This document shows positions 46,367-54,922 of a DNA stretch of 64,000 nucleotides, piece by piece. The stretch spans positions 558,001-622,000 of the forward strand of contig NZ_WUMN01000002.1 in assembly GCF_009826935.1 (NCBI RefSeq). Direction: 5' to 3'. The position numbers and the translations under genes are program-made. Below the pieces are notes generated by a model, which was given only the letters and a program-made list of their open reading frames with translations, was not told where the DNA came from and ran no database searches. The number at the start of each line of letters is the position of its first letter. Position 1 is the stretch's first letter. The DNA comes from Flavobacterium sp. Sd200 (lineage in GTDB: Bacteria > Bacteroidota > Bacteroidia > Flavobacteriales > Flavobacteriaceae).

Positions 46367-46750
46367 ATGGTAGATGAGCAGCAAATAAGATACTCTGATG
46401 CGGATCTTGCAGAGTTTAAGGAATTAATTACGAAAAAAATTGAGAAAGCTAAAGCTGACCTCGACCTGATAAGAAGTGCCTATATGAACGACCTTAATAA
46501 CGGTACAGACGATACATCGCCTACCTTTAAAGCGTTTGAAGAAGGCAGCGAAACCATGAGCAAAGAAGCAAACTCGCAGCTTGCCATACGTCAGGAAAAA
46601 TTTATCCGCGACCTAAAAAATGCGCTTATCCGTATAGAGAATAAAACATACGGCATTTGCAAAGTAACCGGAAAGCTTATCAATAAAGAAAGGCTAAAAC
46701 TGGTTCCGCATGCCACTATGAGCATCGAAGCAAAAAACATGCAGCGATAA
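46367..46750 (+). CDS. TraR/DksA family regulator lacking most zinc cysteines
   Basis: A 127-aa protein. The N-terminal coiled coil (ELITKKIEKAKADLDLIRSAYMNDL) and C-terminal motif region GICKVTGKLINKERL match the TraR/DksA family that binds the RNA polymerase secondary channel and responds to ppGpp. Of the usual zinc-finger cysteines only Cys111 is left (CKVTG, and MSIEAK instead of C-x2-C). Such zinc-free variants are common in Bacteroidetes. It follows ileS by 10 bases and probably shares its transcript, ending in a strong terminator. Confidence 0.85.
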   Translation: MVDEQQIRYSDADLAEFKELITKKIEKAKADLDLIRSAYMNDLNNGTDDTSPTFKAFEEGSETMSKEANSQLAIRQEKFIRDLKNALIRIENKTYGICKVTGKLINKERLKLVPHATMSIEAKNMQR

Positions 46751-46763
46751 CAGCAATACTTTT

Positions 46764-46790
46764 AACCGCCCTTATACAGGGCGGTTTTTT
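46764..46790 (+). terminator. Terminator of the ileS-dksA unit
   Basis: AACCGCCC pairs with GGGCGGTT around a ttataca loop. Six Ts and then another T-run follow. Lies 14 bases beyond the stop codon. Confidence 0.9.
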
Positions 46791-47171
46791 ATTTTTTTAC
46801 GGCTCCCTGTAGAGACGCAATACATTGTGTTTGTATTTCAACAAACCATCCCTATCTTCATGTACTGGCATTGAGAGACGCAATGCATTGTGTCTCTACA
46901 GGAGAAACCTTACAGGCTTTTTTTCCTGATCATAGGAATTAAGGAACAGTATTACTTAGTCGTTCCTCCTTATAAAGACGTTGTGGGTGAAACATACTTT
47001 ATATGGTTTGATCATACTTATCCCATGCAGGTATAAGTCTCAAACTTGTACACAAAACAACTCATTAAAACCTCGGTAGTTTTTCATCCCAAAACACTTA
47101 ATCCATTGTCGTTTTGTATATTTTTACAAAATGCCGACATATTCTATATAAAAAACCAACAAAACCAATAC
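46791..47171. other. Gene-free gap with GAGACGC repeats
   Basis: Two copies of the GAGACGCAATGCATTGTG repeat (46809-46830 and 46874-46897). The second is a near-perfect palindrome (agagacgcaatgcattgtg then tctct). No other feature or open frame with support is visible before the start of the next gene. Confidence 0.75.
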
Positions 47172-47792
47172 ATGAAGAAAACATTACTTATTCTGTTATT
47201 ATTATCTCCTTTATTCGCTATGGCAAAATTTTATGAAGGTCAGGTTACCTTAGCCGATGGCTCTGTCAAAGCAGGATTTATAAATATTATTGGGAGCGAT
47301 ACTAAAATTAAATTTAAAAGCGGTGAGGATGCCGATACAGAAAAAATAAAAATAGAAGATATTAAAGAACTCTATATTATTAACGGAAGTAAAATAGAAT
47401 TCGTAAGCCTTTACCTGGCAGATTTGCATCCAACCAAAGGCTATATCGCCAGTAAAAAGAAATATTTGGTTCGGATTCATCGTAAAGGCAAAATAAATTT
47501 GGTATCATATTATATGGATGTAGCTCCTATTGGACCAACACCCAGATATACTGCACGTCATTTTTATTTTCAAAAACAGGGGGCAGATACAGCCCGGTTT
47601 ATTTATACATCACAAAAAAACCTTGAAAATGAAGACTACCATGTACGTGCTCAAAAAACAATAGAAAAAGTTGCGGCCAAACAGTTTGAAGAGGAATGCC
47701 CTGATATGATTGCAAACTTAAACAGCGATGCTTTTAAAGAAAAAGGCCTGCCTTATCTAATTGAACTTTACGAACAATACTGCGGTAAATAA
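47172..47792 (+). CDS. Exported protein of unknown function
   Basis: 206 aa from ATG 47172; the frame is open 42 codons further up, but only this ATG begins with a signal peptide (MKKTLLILLLLSPLFAMA). The mature part is beta-rich (GQVTLADGSVKAGFI, then IKFKSGEDADTEKIKIEDIK), which resembles the exported proteins with a short VTLADG domain that occur in many Flavobacteriia. Two cysteines near the C-terminus. No family can be named. It is convergent with the patatin gene that ends 27 bases further on. Confidence 0.8.
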   Translation: MKKTLLILLLLSPLFAMAKFYEGQVTLADGSVKAGFINIIGSDTKIKFKSGEDADTEKIKIEDIKELYIINGSKIEFVSLYLADLHPTKGYIASKKKYLVRIHRKGKINLVSYYMDVAPIGPTPRYTARHFYFQKQGADTARFIYTSQKNLENEDYHVRAQKTIEKVAAKQFEEECPDMIANLNSDAFKEKGLPYLIELYEQYCGK

Positions 47793-47818
47793 AGTTTTAC
47801 AGCAGGAATACTTAAGAC

Positions 47819-50035
47819 TTAAAACCAAAAACCAACACTAAACCAGGTGTAGTGTTTATGCACCTCCGGAGACCAGCTGTGTTTAACCTCGATAGGGCCA
47901 ATAAAGGTTTCCAGCCCATAGCCCACAGCATAACCAGAATATTTAGGCCACGATAGCAGTTTTACGTCTTCATAAAGATTGCTGCCCAGGTTGGCATAAT
48001 TAGCCGTTAGGTTAAAGTGGTGTTTTTTTGCAAATTCATAATCCAAATTAACCACCCCTTTTAGAAAACTGTTACCCGATATACTTAAAAAATCGTAGCC
48101 AAAAAAGTGCCTTACGGTATGAAACGGCTGAAAGCCATAACCGCCCAATATAAAATCGAAACTGGATACTTCATTCTCTCCGAGGGCAAAACCGGTCTCG
48201 GCCTCTAACTTAAGCGTAAAATTGCGTGCCAGCCTTTTGGCCGTTGCAACTTCGCCACGGATGATACTGAAATTATTATACATTCCGGTAAAATCCGAGG
48301 AATAAAAATATGCCTTTGCCTCACCGTAAAAATAATATCCTTCGGTAGGAAAATGCTTGTCGTCATAGGTATCGAGCTTAAGATAGGCATAGGATGACAA
48401 ATAATCGCTATCGTCAAACCTTGAGTCAATAGTGCTTTGCACCGTCGCCGATTTAATTTGTATGTGCTTATGTTCTACACCTCCGCCTATTAAGAACTGC
48501 CTCCACAACAGGCTCTGTATATATATCTGATTGGTAAAATCGCTAAAATCTACATTAATGGCCTCGATGTTTAGCTGGTCGTTAGGCGGCCCCACGGCAT
48601 AATCGGCCGTAACATTTCGGTTAAAACCATAATAATGCGAATGCAGTCCGTAGCTAATATAAAAACCGTTATCTATATAATAATCAAAATTATACCTAAA
48701 GTTATCGCCTAAAATAATATCGAGCGATGCTACGTCGTTTCGCTTAAGCAGGTTTTTTTGCGTCAGGTTTACCAGCACGGCACTTTTAAACAAACCGTCA
48801 TAATGAAGCCCAAATTTGAGTAAACGGTTAATAGGGTTTTCTTTAAGATCAAGCTTCAGTACCTCGCCCCTGCCGTCGCTATCGTCAAAAGAATAAGAAA
48901 GCGATGTAAAGTTATGCGTGGCATTAAGGTTAGAGATCCCGTTGGTAATATCGGTATGACTAATAGTATTTCCCGGCTTAAAATTCAGTTTACCAATAAC
49001 ATAAGAACGGGTGTAGTTTTTAAGTCCGTTTATTTCGATCCTGTCAATGCAAATAGAGTCGCGCACTGCCAAATGCGGCCTTTTAAGCGGAGTACCTGTT
49101 CCTAAAGTTTTCAGGGTATCTAAAATTTTAAGTGCCGCCTCTTCACCCTTTTTTATAATAGCTTCACCATCTTCAAAAGACACCACAGTAAACCCCGAAA
49201 TATCAGGCTTTATATAAACATCAGTAGCTTTGCTTTTAGCTTCCATCTTGCGGATCATCTGGTAGTTGTTTATTTGTACCAGTATGCCCGTTGCTCCCTT
49301 AATCTGGTCGCGCGTTTTTAACGGATCCTGAACATCGACCCCGATAATAATATCGGCACCCATTTTTTTAACCTCTTCAATAGGATAGTTGTTGGTAACG
49401 CCACCGTCTATAAGCAAACGGCCGTCTATCTCAACAGGGTTGTATAACGACGGAAAAGCACCACTGGCCAATATGGCATCGGGCAGGGTTCCGCCATGCA
49501 GCACTACCTCTTCGCCTGTTTCCACATCGGTAGCAATACAGACAAAAGGTATAGGGAGCTTATTAAAATCCCGCACATGGCGCACGTGTTCCGTAAGCCT
49601 GTTTACAGTAGTATAATTATATAGACCTTTAGACAGCGCATTAGGGAAACCTATTTTAAAGTTTTTGAACGGCAGGGTAATGGCATACATTTCTTCGTTT
49701 CGCTTTTCGAAGAAGTTTCGCGAATCGCGGGGAGTAAAATCCTTTAAAAGTGCATCGGGATCGAGTCCACGAAAAATAGAATCGAGCTCGGTAGCCGAAT
49801 AGCCCGCTGCATAAAGCCCGCCAACAATAGCCCCCATGCTGGTACCGCCAATGTAAGACACCTCAACACCGGCTTCTTCCAGCACCTTAAGCACACCAAT
49901 ATGGGCAAGCCCTTTGGCACCGCCACCGCTAAGCACCACACCAATTTTTGGCTTTTTGGCAGGCATGTGCTGCTCCTGCCCCATAACGGAGCTAAAAAAA
50001 GACAGGCACAAAAAGAGCAGCAGCGTATGTTTCAT
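47819..50035 (-). CDS. Patatin-like phospholipase with outer-membrane barrel
   Basis: A 738-aa protein. A signal peptide (KHTLLLFLCLSFFSSVMGQ) is followed by a patatin domain with oxyanion motif LSGGGAKG (residues 35-42), Ser66 in GTSMGAI, and a DGG motif in LLIDGGVTNNYP. Residues about 310-370 include a POTRA-like part (IDRIEINGLKNY), and the C-terminal ~350 residues form a BamA/TamA-type beta-barrel. This is the PlpD/type V secretion-like arrangement: a phospholipase placed on the outer membrane. Its substrate and role (membrane remodelling, virulence) are unknown. It starts nine bases after the HNH gene and may be co-transcribed. Confidence 0.9.
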   Translation of the reverse strand: MKHTLLLFLCLSFFSSVMGQEQHMPAKKPKIGVVLSGGGAKGLAHIGVLKVLEEAGVEVSYIGGTSMGAIVGGLYAAGYSATELDSIFRGLDPDALLKDFTPRDSRNFFEKRNEEMYAITLPFKNFKIGFPNALSKGLYNYTTVNRLTEHVRHVRDFNKLPIPFVCIATDVETGEEVVLHGGTLPDAILASGAFPSLYNPVEIDGRLLIDGGVTNNYPIEEVKKMGADIIIGVDVQDPLKTRDQIKGATGILVQINNYQMIRKMEAKSKATDVYIKPDISGFTVVSFEDGEAIIKKGEEAALKILDTLKTLGTGTPLKRPHLAVRDSICIDRIEINGLKNYTRSYVIGKLNFKPGNTISHTDITNGISNLNATHNFTSLSYSFDDSDGRGEVLKLDLKENPINRLLKFGLHYDGLFKSAVLVNLTQKNLLKRNDVASLDIILGDNFRYNFDYYIDNGFYISYGLHSHYYGFNRNVTADYAVGPPNDQLNIEAINVDFSDFTNQIYIQSLLWRQFLIGGGVEHKHIQIKSATVQSTIDSRFDDSDYLSSYAYLKLDTYDDKHFPTEGYYFYGEAKAYFYSSDFTGMYNNFSIIRGEVATAKRLARNFTLKLEAETGFALGENEVSSFDFILGGYGFQPFHTVRHFFGYDFLSISGNSFLKGVVNLDYEFAKKHHFNLTANYANLGSNLYEDVKLLSWPKYSGYAVGYGLETFIGPIEVKHSWSPEVHKHYTWFSVGFWF

Positions 50036-50044
50036 AAGGTAAGA

Positions 50045-51148
50045 TTAAATTAAATCACTAATATTATCTTGAAAGACATATTGCCTGTGATACTCTAAAT
50101 AAGCCTCTCGGTTTTCGGGGTAAATTCGCAAGTTATTTTTGGCTGTAGGATTAATATTTAATTTTTCCCAAGTGTATGCAGACAATAGGGTTCCACACAC
50201 CAAATCTCCATTATCTTTAAAAGTTATATATCCCTGATCAAATAATTTATCATAAGTAGGAGTTAAAGCAAGGCCATTCAAGTAATCTAACGCCTGATCT
50301 TCTCTACCTTCTTTAATACAGATTCTATAAGGTTTGATATGACTTGCTATAAGTAATTTTTCATCAGATATCCTTGTAAAAGGGCATTGTGGCATGTGAT
50401 CGATTACCCTTTTTCGGTAAAGTTCAGCTCCTTGTCTGCCACCAGCTTTTAATAATTGTTTTTTTTCAATAATTATTTTTTCAGCTATATCTGTTGTGGA
50501 ATCTACTAGTTGAGGATGTACAATTGTTCTATATTGATAATCTAAGAAAACCCGAAAATAAAATAATGGTTGTTTTGATTGTCCATCATTTATAATGGGT
50601 ATGAGTTTTAAAATTGAAACATAGCTAATTTTTGGCAAAACAATCCTTCTCCAAATATCCCAAATTTCATCGTCAGAGCGGATATAACCTCTACTTAACT
50701 TATTATCGGTAAGGTCTGAAACGTCATAAATCGAAAAAAAAATTTTATCTGTTGGAAGCAAACTTACTCGCTCAATATATTGATCGTAGAATAGCGATAT
50801 ATCGTTATGATATATTTGCTCTTGTTCTTGATATTCAACTCGAGCATCGTAAAGGTATTTTATTAAATTAGTTTTACTAAAGAAACAATTGTTTGACTGA
50901 AAAATAGGGTAAGTCCTTTTTCCATCAATTTTAGTATTACCCCAATTATTGTATTCAAAAAAATCGCTCAGTCTTTTTCCACTGTTTCCCGAATAACTTC
51001 CTACGTATTTTCTTGCTTCACCAGATCCTCCATAGGCAGAAAGTTTGTTCTTATGAAAGATAAAACTATCTTCTGCTCTTAAATTTTGAATTGAGTCAAT
51101 TATAAAATACTCTTTCCTTTCAATTTGTATTTTTTGAAAGTTCTCCAT
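50045..51148 (-). CDS. HNH endonuclease, probable restriction subunit
   Basis: A 367-aa protein. The C-terminal domain has the HNH_2-type pattern: CPFTRISDEKLLIASHIKPY, then NGLALTPTYDKLFDQGYITF (about residues 255-320), with the His and Asn positions of an active HNH motif. The N-terminal ~230 residues contain no motif I recognise and probably give DNA specificity. It overlaps the methyltransferase stop by one base (TAATG), so it is translated from the same mRNA, after modification. This fits a type II restriction enzyme. Composition is AT-richer than the flanking genes. Confidence 0.85.
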   Translation of the reverse strand: MENFQKIQIERKEYFIIDSIQNLRAEDSFIFHKNKLSAYGGSGEARKYVGSYSGNSGKRLSDFFEYNNWGNTKIDGKRTYPIFQSNNCFFSKTNLIKYLYDARVEYQEQEQIYHNDISLFYDQYIERVSLLPTDKIFFSIYDVSDLTDNKLSRGYIRSDDEIWDIWRRIVLPKISYVSILKLIPIINDGQSKQPLFYFRVFLDYQYRTIVHPQLVDSTTDIAEKIIIEKKQLLKAGGRQGAELYRKRVIDHMPQCPFTRISDEKLLIASHIKPYRICIKEGREDQALDYLNGLALTPTYDKLFDQGYITFKDNGDLVCGTLLSAYTWEKLNINPTAKNNLRIYPENREAYLEYHRQYVFQDNISDLI

Positions 51149-52635
51149 TATTGCTTACTTGTGTATTTAGTAATATCCATCTGCTTTAATAATGCAATCA
51201 AAACATCTACAACGATGCTGTTTCCTGCCTGCCTGTACATTTGCGTATCACTTACAACCTGCTTAAAATCATCACGAAATCCCATAAGGCGTAAACATTC
51301 CTTTGGAGTAAGCTTTCTTATTTTACCGGTATGTGTAACATAATTATCAACTCCAGCGCGGTGCATCTTATGCATTGATTGTAATAAGGGGCGTGCAATT
51401 TCAAGATCTGTTTTAACAGATGTTTTAAATGTTTTTGTACCGCTGCTCAATACATAGTCACGGACTTTATCTGACAGGTAATATTTTTCTTCTACCTCGT
51501 TTACATCAAAAATAAATTCATCAAATTCGCTTTTATCCTGCTCTTCAAAAACAAAGTCTCCATGCCAATTAAATTGCTGATTGGCTTTTTGGCACAATGC
51601 TATATCTCCGTTTATTTGAGTATAACGTTTATTCCTGTTCTTTGAACTGGTAACAAACTTTACACCTTTTTCTCTCAGATAATATTTACTGTCAGTATAA
51701 TCTTCTAAGAAATCTTGCATTTTATGCTCCAAATCAATAGTTTCAGGGAAAGTGAAGCGAGTATTTTTATCTTTAAATCCCACAACAAAAATACGTTCCC
51801 TATGCTGTGGTATTCCATAGTTTTTAGCATTCAAAACCTGATAAAAATATTTGTATCCTAATTCATCGAAAGTTGCTTTAATAATTTCAAAAGTGTTCCC
51901 ATTATCATGGTTGATAAGCCCTTTTACATTTTCGAATATAAACACATTAGGCTGACTTTCTTTAACAACTCTTGCAAATTCATAAAAAAGTGTCCCTCTT
52001 GTATCGTCAAACCCCCTGCGTTTCCCAACCATCGAAAATGATTGGCAAGGGCTTCCTCCCACCAATAAATCTAATTTTCCTTTATATTTATTACCATCTA
52101 TCTCATGAACATCATTATACCAATTGCTCTCCGCTATTTCATAGTTTGCAAAATAACTTTGCTTGGCAAAATTGTCTATATCGCTGGCAAATTGTATTTC
52201 AGAATTGAGGTTAAGCCTCTTTAGTGCATATTCAATAGCTCCAATACCCGAAAACATAGTACCTATTCTTACAGTAGCCTCAGGGTTTGAAAATCTTTTT
52301 TCCCTCCAGTCTTCATCAAATTTTATTTGCTTTTGTTTAGAGACATAATTAGTCAATTGCTCATTTACAATATTCAGCACATCTTTATATTCTGGATACT
52401 CTCTCAACTCTTCAATTATTTTGGATGACAAATGATAATTCAAAAGAATTTTTTTGTCTGTTTGTAGGATTTGGCATAAATTATCTAAAAGCTCAACGTT
52501 CATGGGGCGCTCATCTTTCTCAATCTTACCAAGTGTTGAAGGATCAATATTTATAAAAGAAGCTACTTTTCTAAGAGGAAAACCTAATTCGTTTCTTTTC
52601 AGTCTTATATACTCTCCAAATGTAATTTCCATCAT
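51148..52635 (-). CDS. DNA (cytosine-5) methyltransferase with N-terminal HTH domain
   Basis: A 495-aa protein. Residues about 5-70 are an XRE-type helix-turn-helix (VASFINIDPSTLGKIEKDER). The methyltransferase follows with motif I GTMFSGIGAIEYAL, motif IV GGSPCQSFS (catalytic Cys), motif VI ENVKGL, motif VIII QHRERIFVVGF and motif X RQAGNSIVV. The fusion matches M.SsoII and M.EcoRII-type enzymes, where the HTH represses the gene's own transcription. A palindrome covers the promoter. Paired with the HNH nuclease downstream. The recognition sequence cannot be told from the sequence. Confidence 0.93.
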   Translation of the reverse strand: MMEITFGEYIRLKRNELGFPLRKVASFINIDPSTLGKIEKDERPMNVELLDNLCQILQTDKKILLNYHLSSKIIEELREYPEYKDVLNIVNEQLTNYVSKQKQIKFDEDWREKRFSNPEATVRIGTMFSGIGAIEYALKRLNLNSEIQFASDIDNFAKQSYFANYEIAESNWYNDVHEIDGNKYKGKLDLLVGGSPCQSFSMVGKRRGFDDTRGTLFYEFARVVKESQPNVFIFENVKGLINHDNGNTFEIIKATFDELGYKYFYQVLNAKNYGIPQHRERIFVVGFKDKNTRFTFPETIDLEHKMQDFLEDYTDSKYYLREKGVKFVTSSKNRNKRYTQINGDIALCQKANQQFNWHGDFVFEEQDKSEFDEFIFDVNEVEEKYYLSDKVRDYVLSSGTKTFKTSVKTDLEIARPLLQSMHKMHRAGVDNYVTHTGKIRKLTPKECLRLMGFRDDFKQVVSDTQMYRQAGNSIVVDVLIALLKQMDITKYTSKQ

Positions 52636-52644
52636 ATTTTCTTG

Positions 52645-52693
52645 TTTTTGGACTTATTTGTCCAAAAATATGGAATTGTAATTTAATGTGCAA
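52645..52693 (-). promoter_or_regulatory. Promoter of the restriction-modification operon with palindromic operator
   Basis: On the minus strand TTG (52693-52691) and TATTTTTG (52670-52663) are 20 bases apart. A 9-bp perfect inverted repeat with a six-base spacer (52645-52653 and 52660-52668) overlaps the -7 box and the probable start of transcription. On the minus strand the core reads GGACAAATAAGTCC. It is the likely binding site of the methyltransferase HTH domain. Confidence 0.8.
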
Positions 52694-52700
52694 TTAATGT

Positions 52701-54500
52701 TTAGCTACTGTTTTTAGCCTGGTAAAATTCCGTTATTTTTTTGGCTTTGGCAGGGCCAACCACTTTGGCAATTTCATCTTCAGACGATGCAGCCATACGC
52801 TTAACCGATTTAAAATGGGTTATGAGCGTAACCATGGTTTTTTCGCCAATGCCCGGTATGGTCTCTACCGATGTTTTTAGCGCGCCCTTGCTGCGTTTGT
52901 CGCGGTGGTGGGTAATACCAAAACGGTGTGCCTCATTGCGCAGGTGTTGTATAATTTTTAACGTTTCGCTTTTCTTGTCAAGATATAAAGGTACCGAGTC
53001 GCCCGGATAAAAAAGTTCTTCCAGTCTTTTGGCGATGCCAATAATAGTTACTTTGCCCCGCAGGCCAAGATCGTCTAAACTTTTCAATGCCGATGAAAGC
53101 TGGCCTTTACCACCATCTATAATTATAAGCTGTGGCAGCGGCTGGTTTTCTTCAAGCAGGCGTTTGTATCTGCGGTACACCACCTCTTCCATACTGGCAA
53201 AGTCGTTAGGACCTTCAACGGTTTTTATATTAAAATGGCGGTAGTCTTTTTTGCTGGGTTTGCCATCTTTAAAAACCACACAGGCACTCACGGGGTTCGT
53301 GCCCTGGATGTTACTGTTATCAAAACACTCAATATGTCGGGGCTCTTCGGGCAGGCGCAGGTCTTTTTTCATCTGTGCCATAATGCGGTTAGTATGCCTG
53401 TCCGGGTCAACTATCTTTTCCTGCTTAAGCTGGTCCATCCTGTAAAAACGGGCATTGCGCTCGCTTAGGTCTAAAATTTGCTTTTTATCTCCAAGTTTGG
53501 GTACCGTTACAGTTATCCTGTCGCCCAGATCTATAGGATAGGGCACCAATACTTCTTTACTCATAAGGTTAAAGCGATCGCGAAGCTCTACCACTGCAAG
53601 TTCTAAAAGCTCTTCGTCAGGTTCATCGAGCTTCTTTTTAATTTCCATAGTATGCGAACGTATAATAGCCCCGTGGCTTACCTGAATAAAATTCACATAA
53701 GCCATGGTCTCGTCGCTGATTATGGTAAACACGTCTATATTAGAAATGCGCGGATTGAACACCGTAGAGCGCGCCTGATAACTTTCAAGAACTTCTATTT
53801 TTTCTTTAATGCCCTGTGCCTCTTCAAAGCGCATATCGGTTGCAAGCTCCATCATTAGCTTCTTAAAATCTTTAAGGCTTTCTTTAAAATTACCTTTCAA
53901 TATCTGGCGAATAGCCTCTACATGATGTTGATAAACAGCAAGTTCTTCGTGGCCTTCACACGGGCCTTTGCAGTTGCCCAAATGATATTCGAGGCACACT
54001 TTATATTTGCCCGACTGTATGTTGTGCGCACTGAGGTCGTAGTTGCAGGTGCGCAGCGGATACAGTTCTTTTATAAGGTCCAGCAGTGTGTGCACGGTTT
54101 TAAAACTGGTATAGGGACCAAAATATTCGCTGCCGTCCTTAACCACATTGCGGGTAGAGAACACACGCGGAAAAGCCTCTTTTTTAATGCATATCCACGG
54201 GTAAGTTTTATCGTCTTTGAGCAGCACGTTGTAGCGCGGCTGTAGTTTTTTTATCAGGTTGTTTTCCAGTAGCAGGGCTTCGCTTTCGGTAGGCACTACT
54301 ATGTGCTTAACGGTAACAATTTTGCGCACCATTACGCGGGTGCGGCCTACCTCGTGCACCTTATTAAAATAAGACATCACCCTCTTTTTAAGGTTCTTTG
54401 CCTTGCCCACATAGAGCAGTTTCTCGTCCTTGTCAAAGTATTGGTAAACGCCCGGGCTGTCGGGCAGAGTTTGTATTTGTAGTTCCAGCGGAGTTTGCAT
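52701..54500 (-). CDS. uvrC: UvrABC excinuclease subunit C
   Basis: A 599-aa protein making both incisions in nucleotide excision repair. GIY-YIG nuclease (SPGVYQYFDKDEKLLYVGKAKNL, residues 14-36), UVR domain (MMELATDMRFEEAQGIKEKI, near residue 206), RNase-H-like endonuclease (IECFDNSNIQG, and the LPQLIIIDGGKGQLSSALKSL segment) and C-terminal HhH (SVETIPGIGEKT) are in order. A TAACTTTG box lies four bases before the ATG, giving a nearly leaderless mRNA. The upstream gap carries an inverted-repeat element. Confidence 0.95.
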   Translation of the reverse strand: MQTPLELQIQTLPDSPGVYQYFDKDEKLLYVGKAKNLKKRVMSYFNKVHEVGRTRVMVRKIVTVKHIVVPTESEALLLENNLIKKLQPRYNVLLKDDKTYPWICIKKEAFPRVFSTRNVVKDGSEYFGPYTSFKTVHTLLDLIKELYPLRTCNYDLSAHNIQSGKYKVCLEYHLGNCKGPCEGHEELAVYQHHVEAIRQILKGNFKESLKDFKKLMMELATDMRFEEAQGIKEKIEVLESYQARSTVFNPRISNIDVFTIISDETMAYVNFIQVSHGAIIRSHTMEIKKKLDEPDEELLELAVVELRDRFNLMSKEVLVPYPIDLGDRITVTVPKLGDKKQILDLSERNARFYRMDQLKQEKIVDPDRHTNRIMAQMKKDLRLPEEPRHIECFDNSNIQGTNPVSACVVFKDGKPSKKDYRHFNIKTVEGPNDFASMEEVVYRRYKRLLEENQPLPQLIIIDGGKGQLSSALKSLDDLGLRGKVTIIGIAKRLEELFYPGDSVPLYLDKKSETLKIIQHLRNEAHRFGITHHRDKRSKGALKTSVETIPGIGEKTMVTLITHFKSVKRMAASSEDEIAKVVGPAKAKKITEFYQAKNSS

Positions 54501-54503
54501 GTA

Positions 54504-54848
54504 ACAAAGTTAAAAAACATTATCCATAAGTTCAGTTATGGTTACAAATAGTATAGCTAATTCAACATGCCTTTTATGTCTCATGTTCGTCGATCGCTTA
54601 TGTGCTATGACACAAAGATGCGCAGAGGGAACGCAGAGATTCTCAAAGAAAAACATCTAAACTATGCATTTAGAGATTATGCCCAGGCATGAGTTCACGG
54701 AGCTAACGCGCTGCCATATATATAACAGTACTCCTTTGTGTTCCTGCAACAAAGTTGCAAACTCTCTTTGTGTATCTCTGCGCTCCCTCTGCGCATCTCT
54801 GTGGTATAGCCTGTAAAAATGAGGCCACACTTACAAAGTTAAAAAACA
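54504..54848. repeat. Possible small insertion: inverted repeat flanked by 16-bp direct repeats
   Basis: The 16-bp word acaaagttaaaaaaca occurs at 54504-54519 and 54833-54848. Between them are arms at 54602-54650 and 54764-54812 that are reverse complements over about 48 bases with few mismatches (both hold gcagaggg and gcagagat words). No open frame of note lies inside. The repeat family occurs also near 22513 and 26222. Confidence 0.7.
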
Positions 54849-54922
54849 AATCGATACCTATAAACGGCAAAAAATGGGTATTGTTACATCAAATTACTAT
54901 TTTTATGGCTTAACAACTGCCT

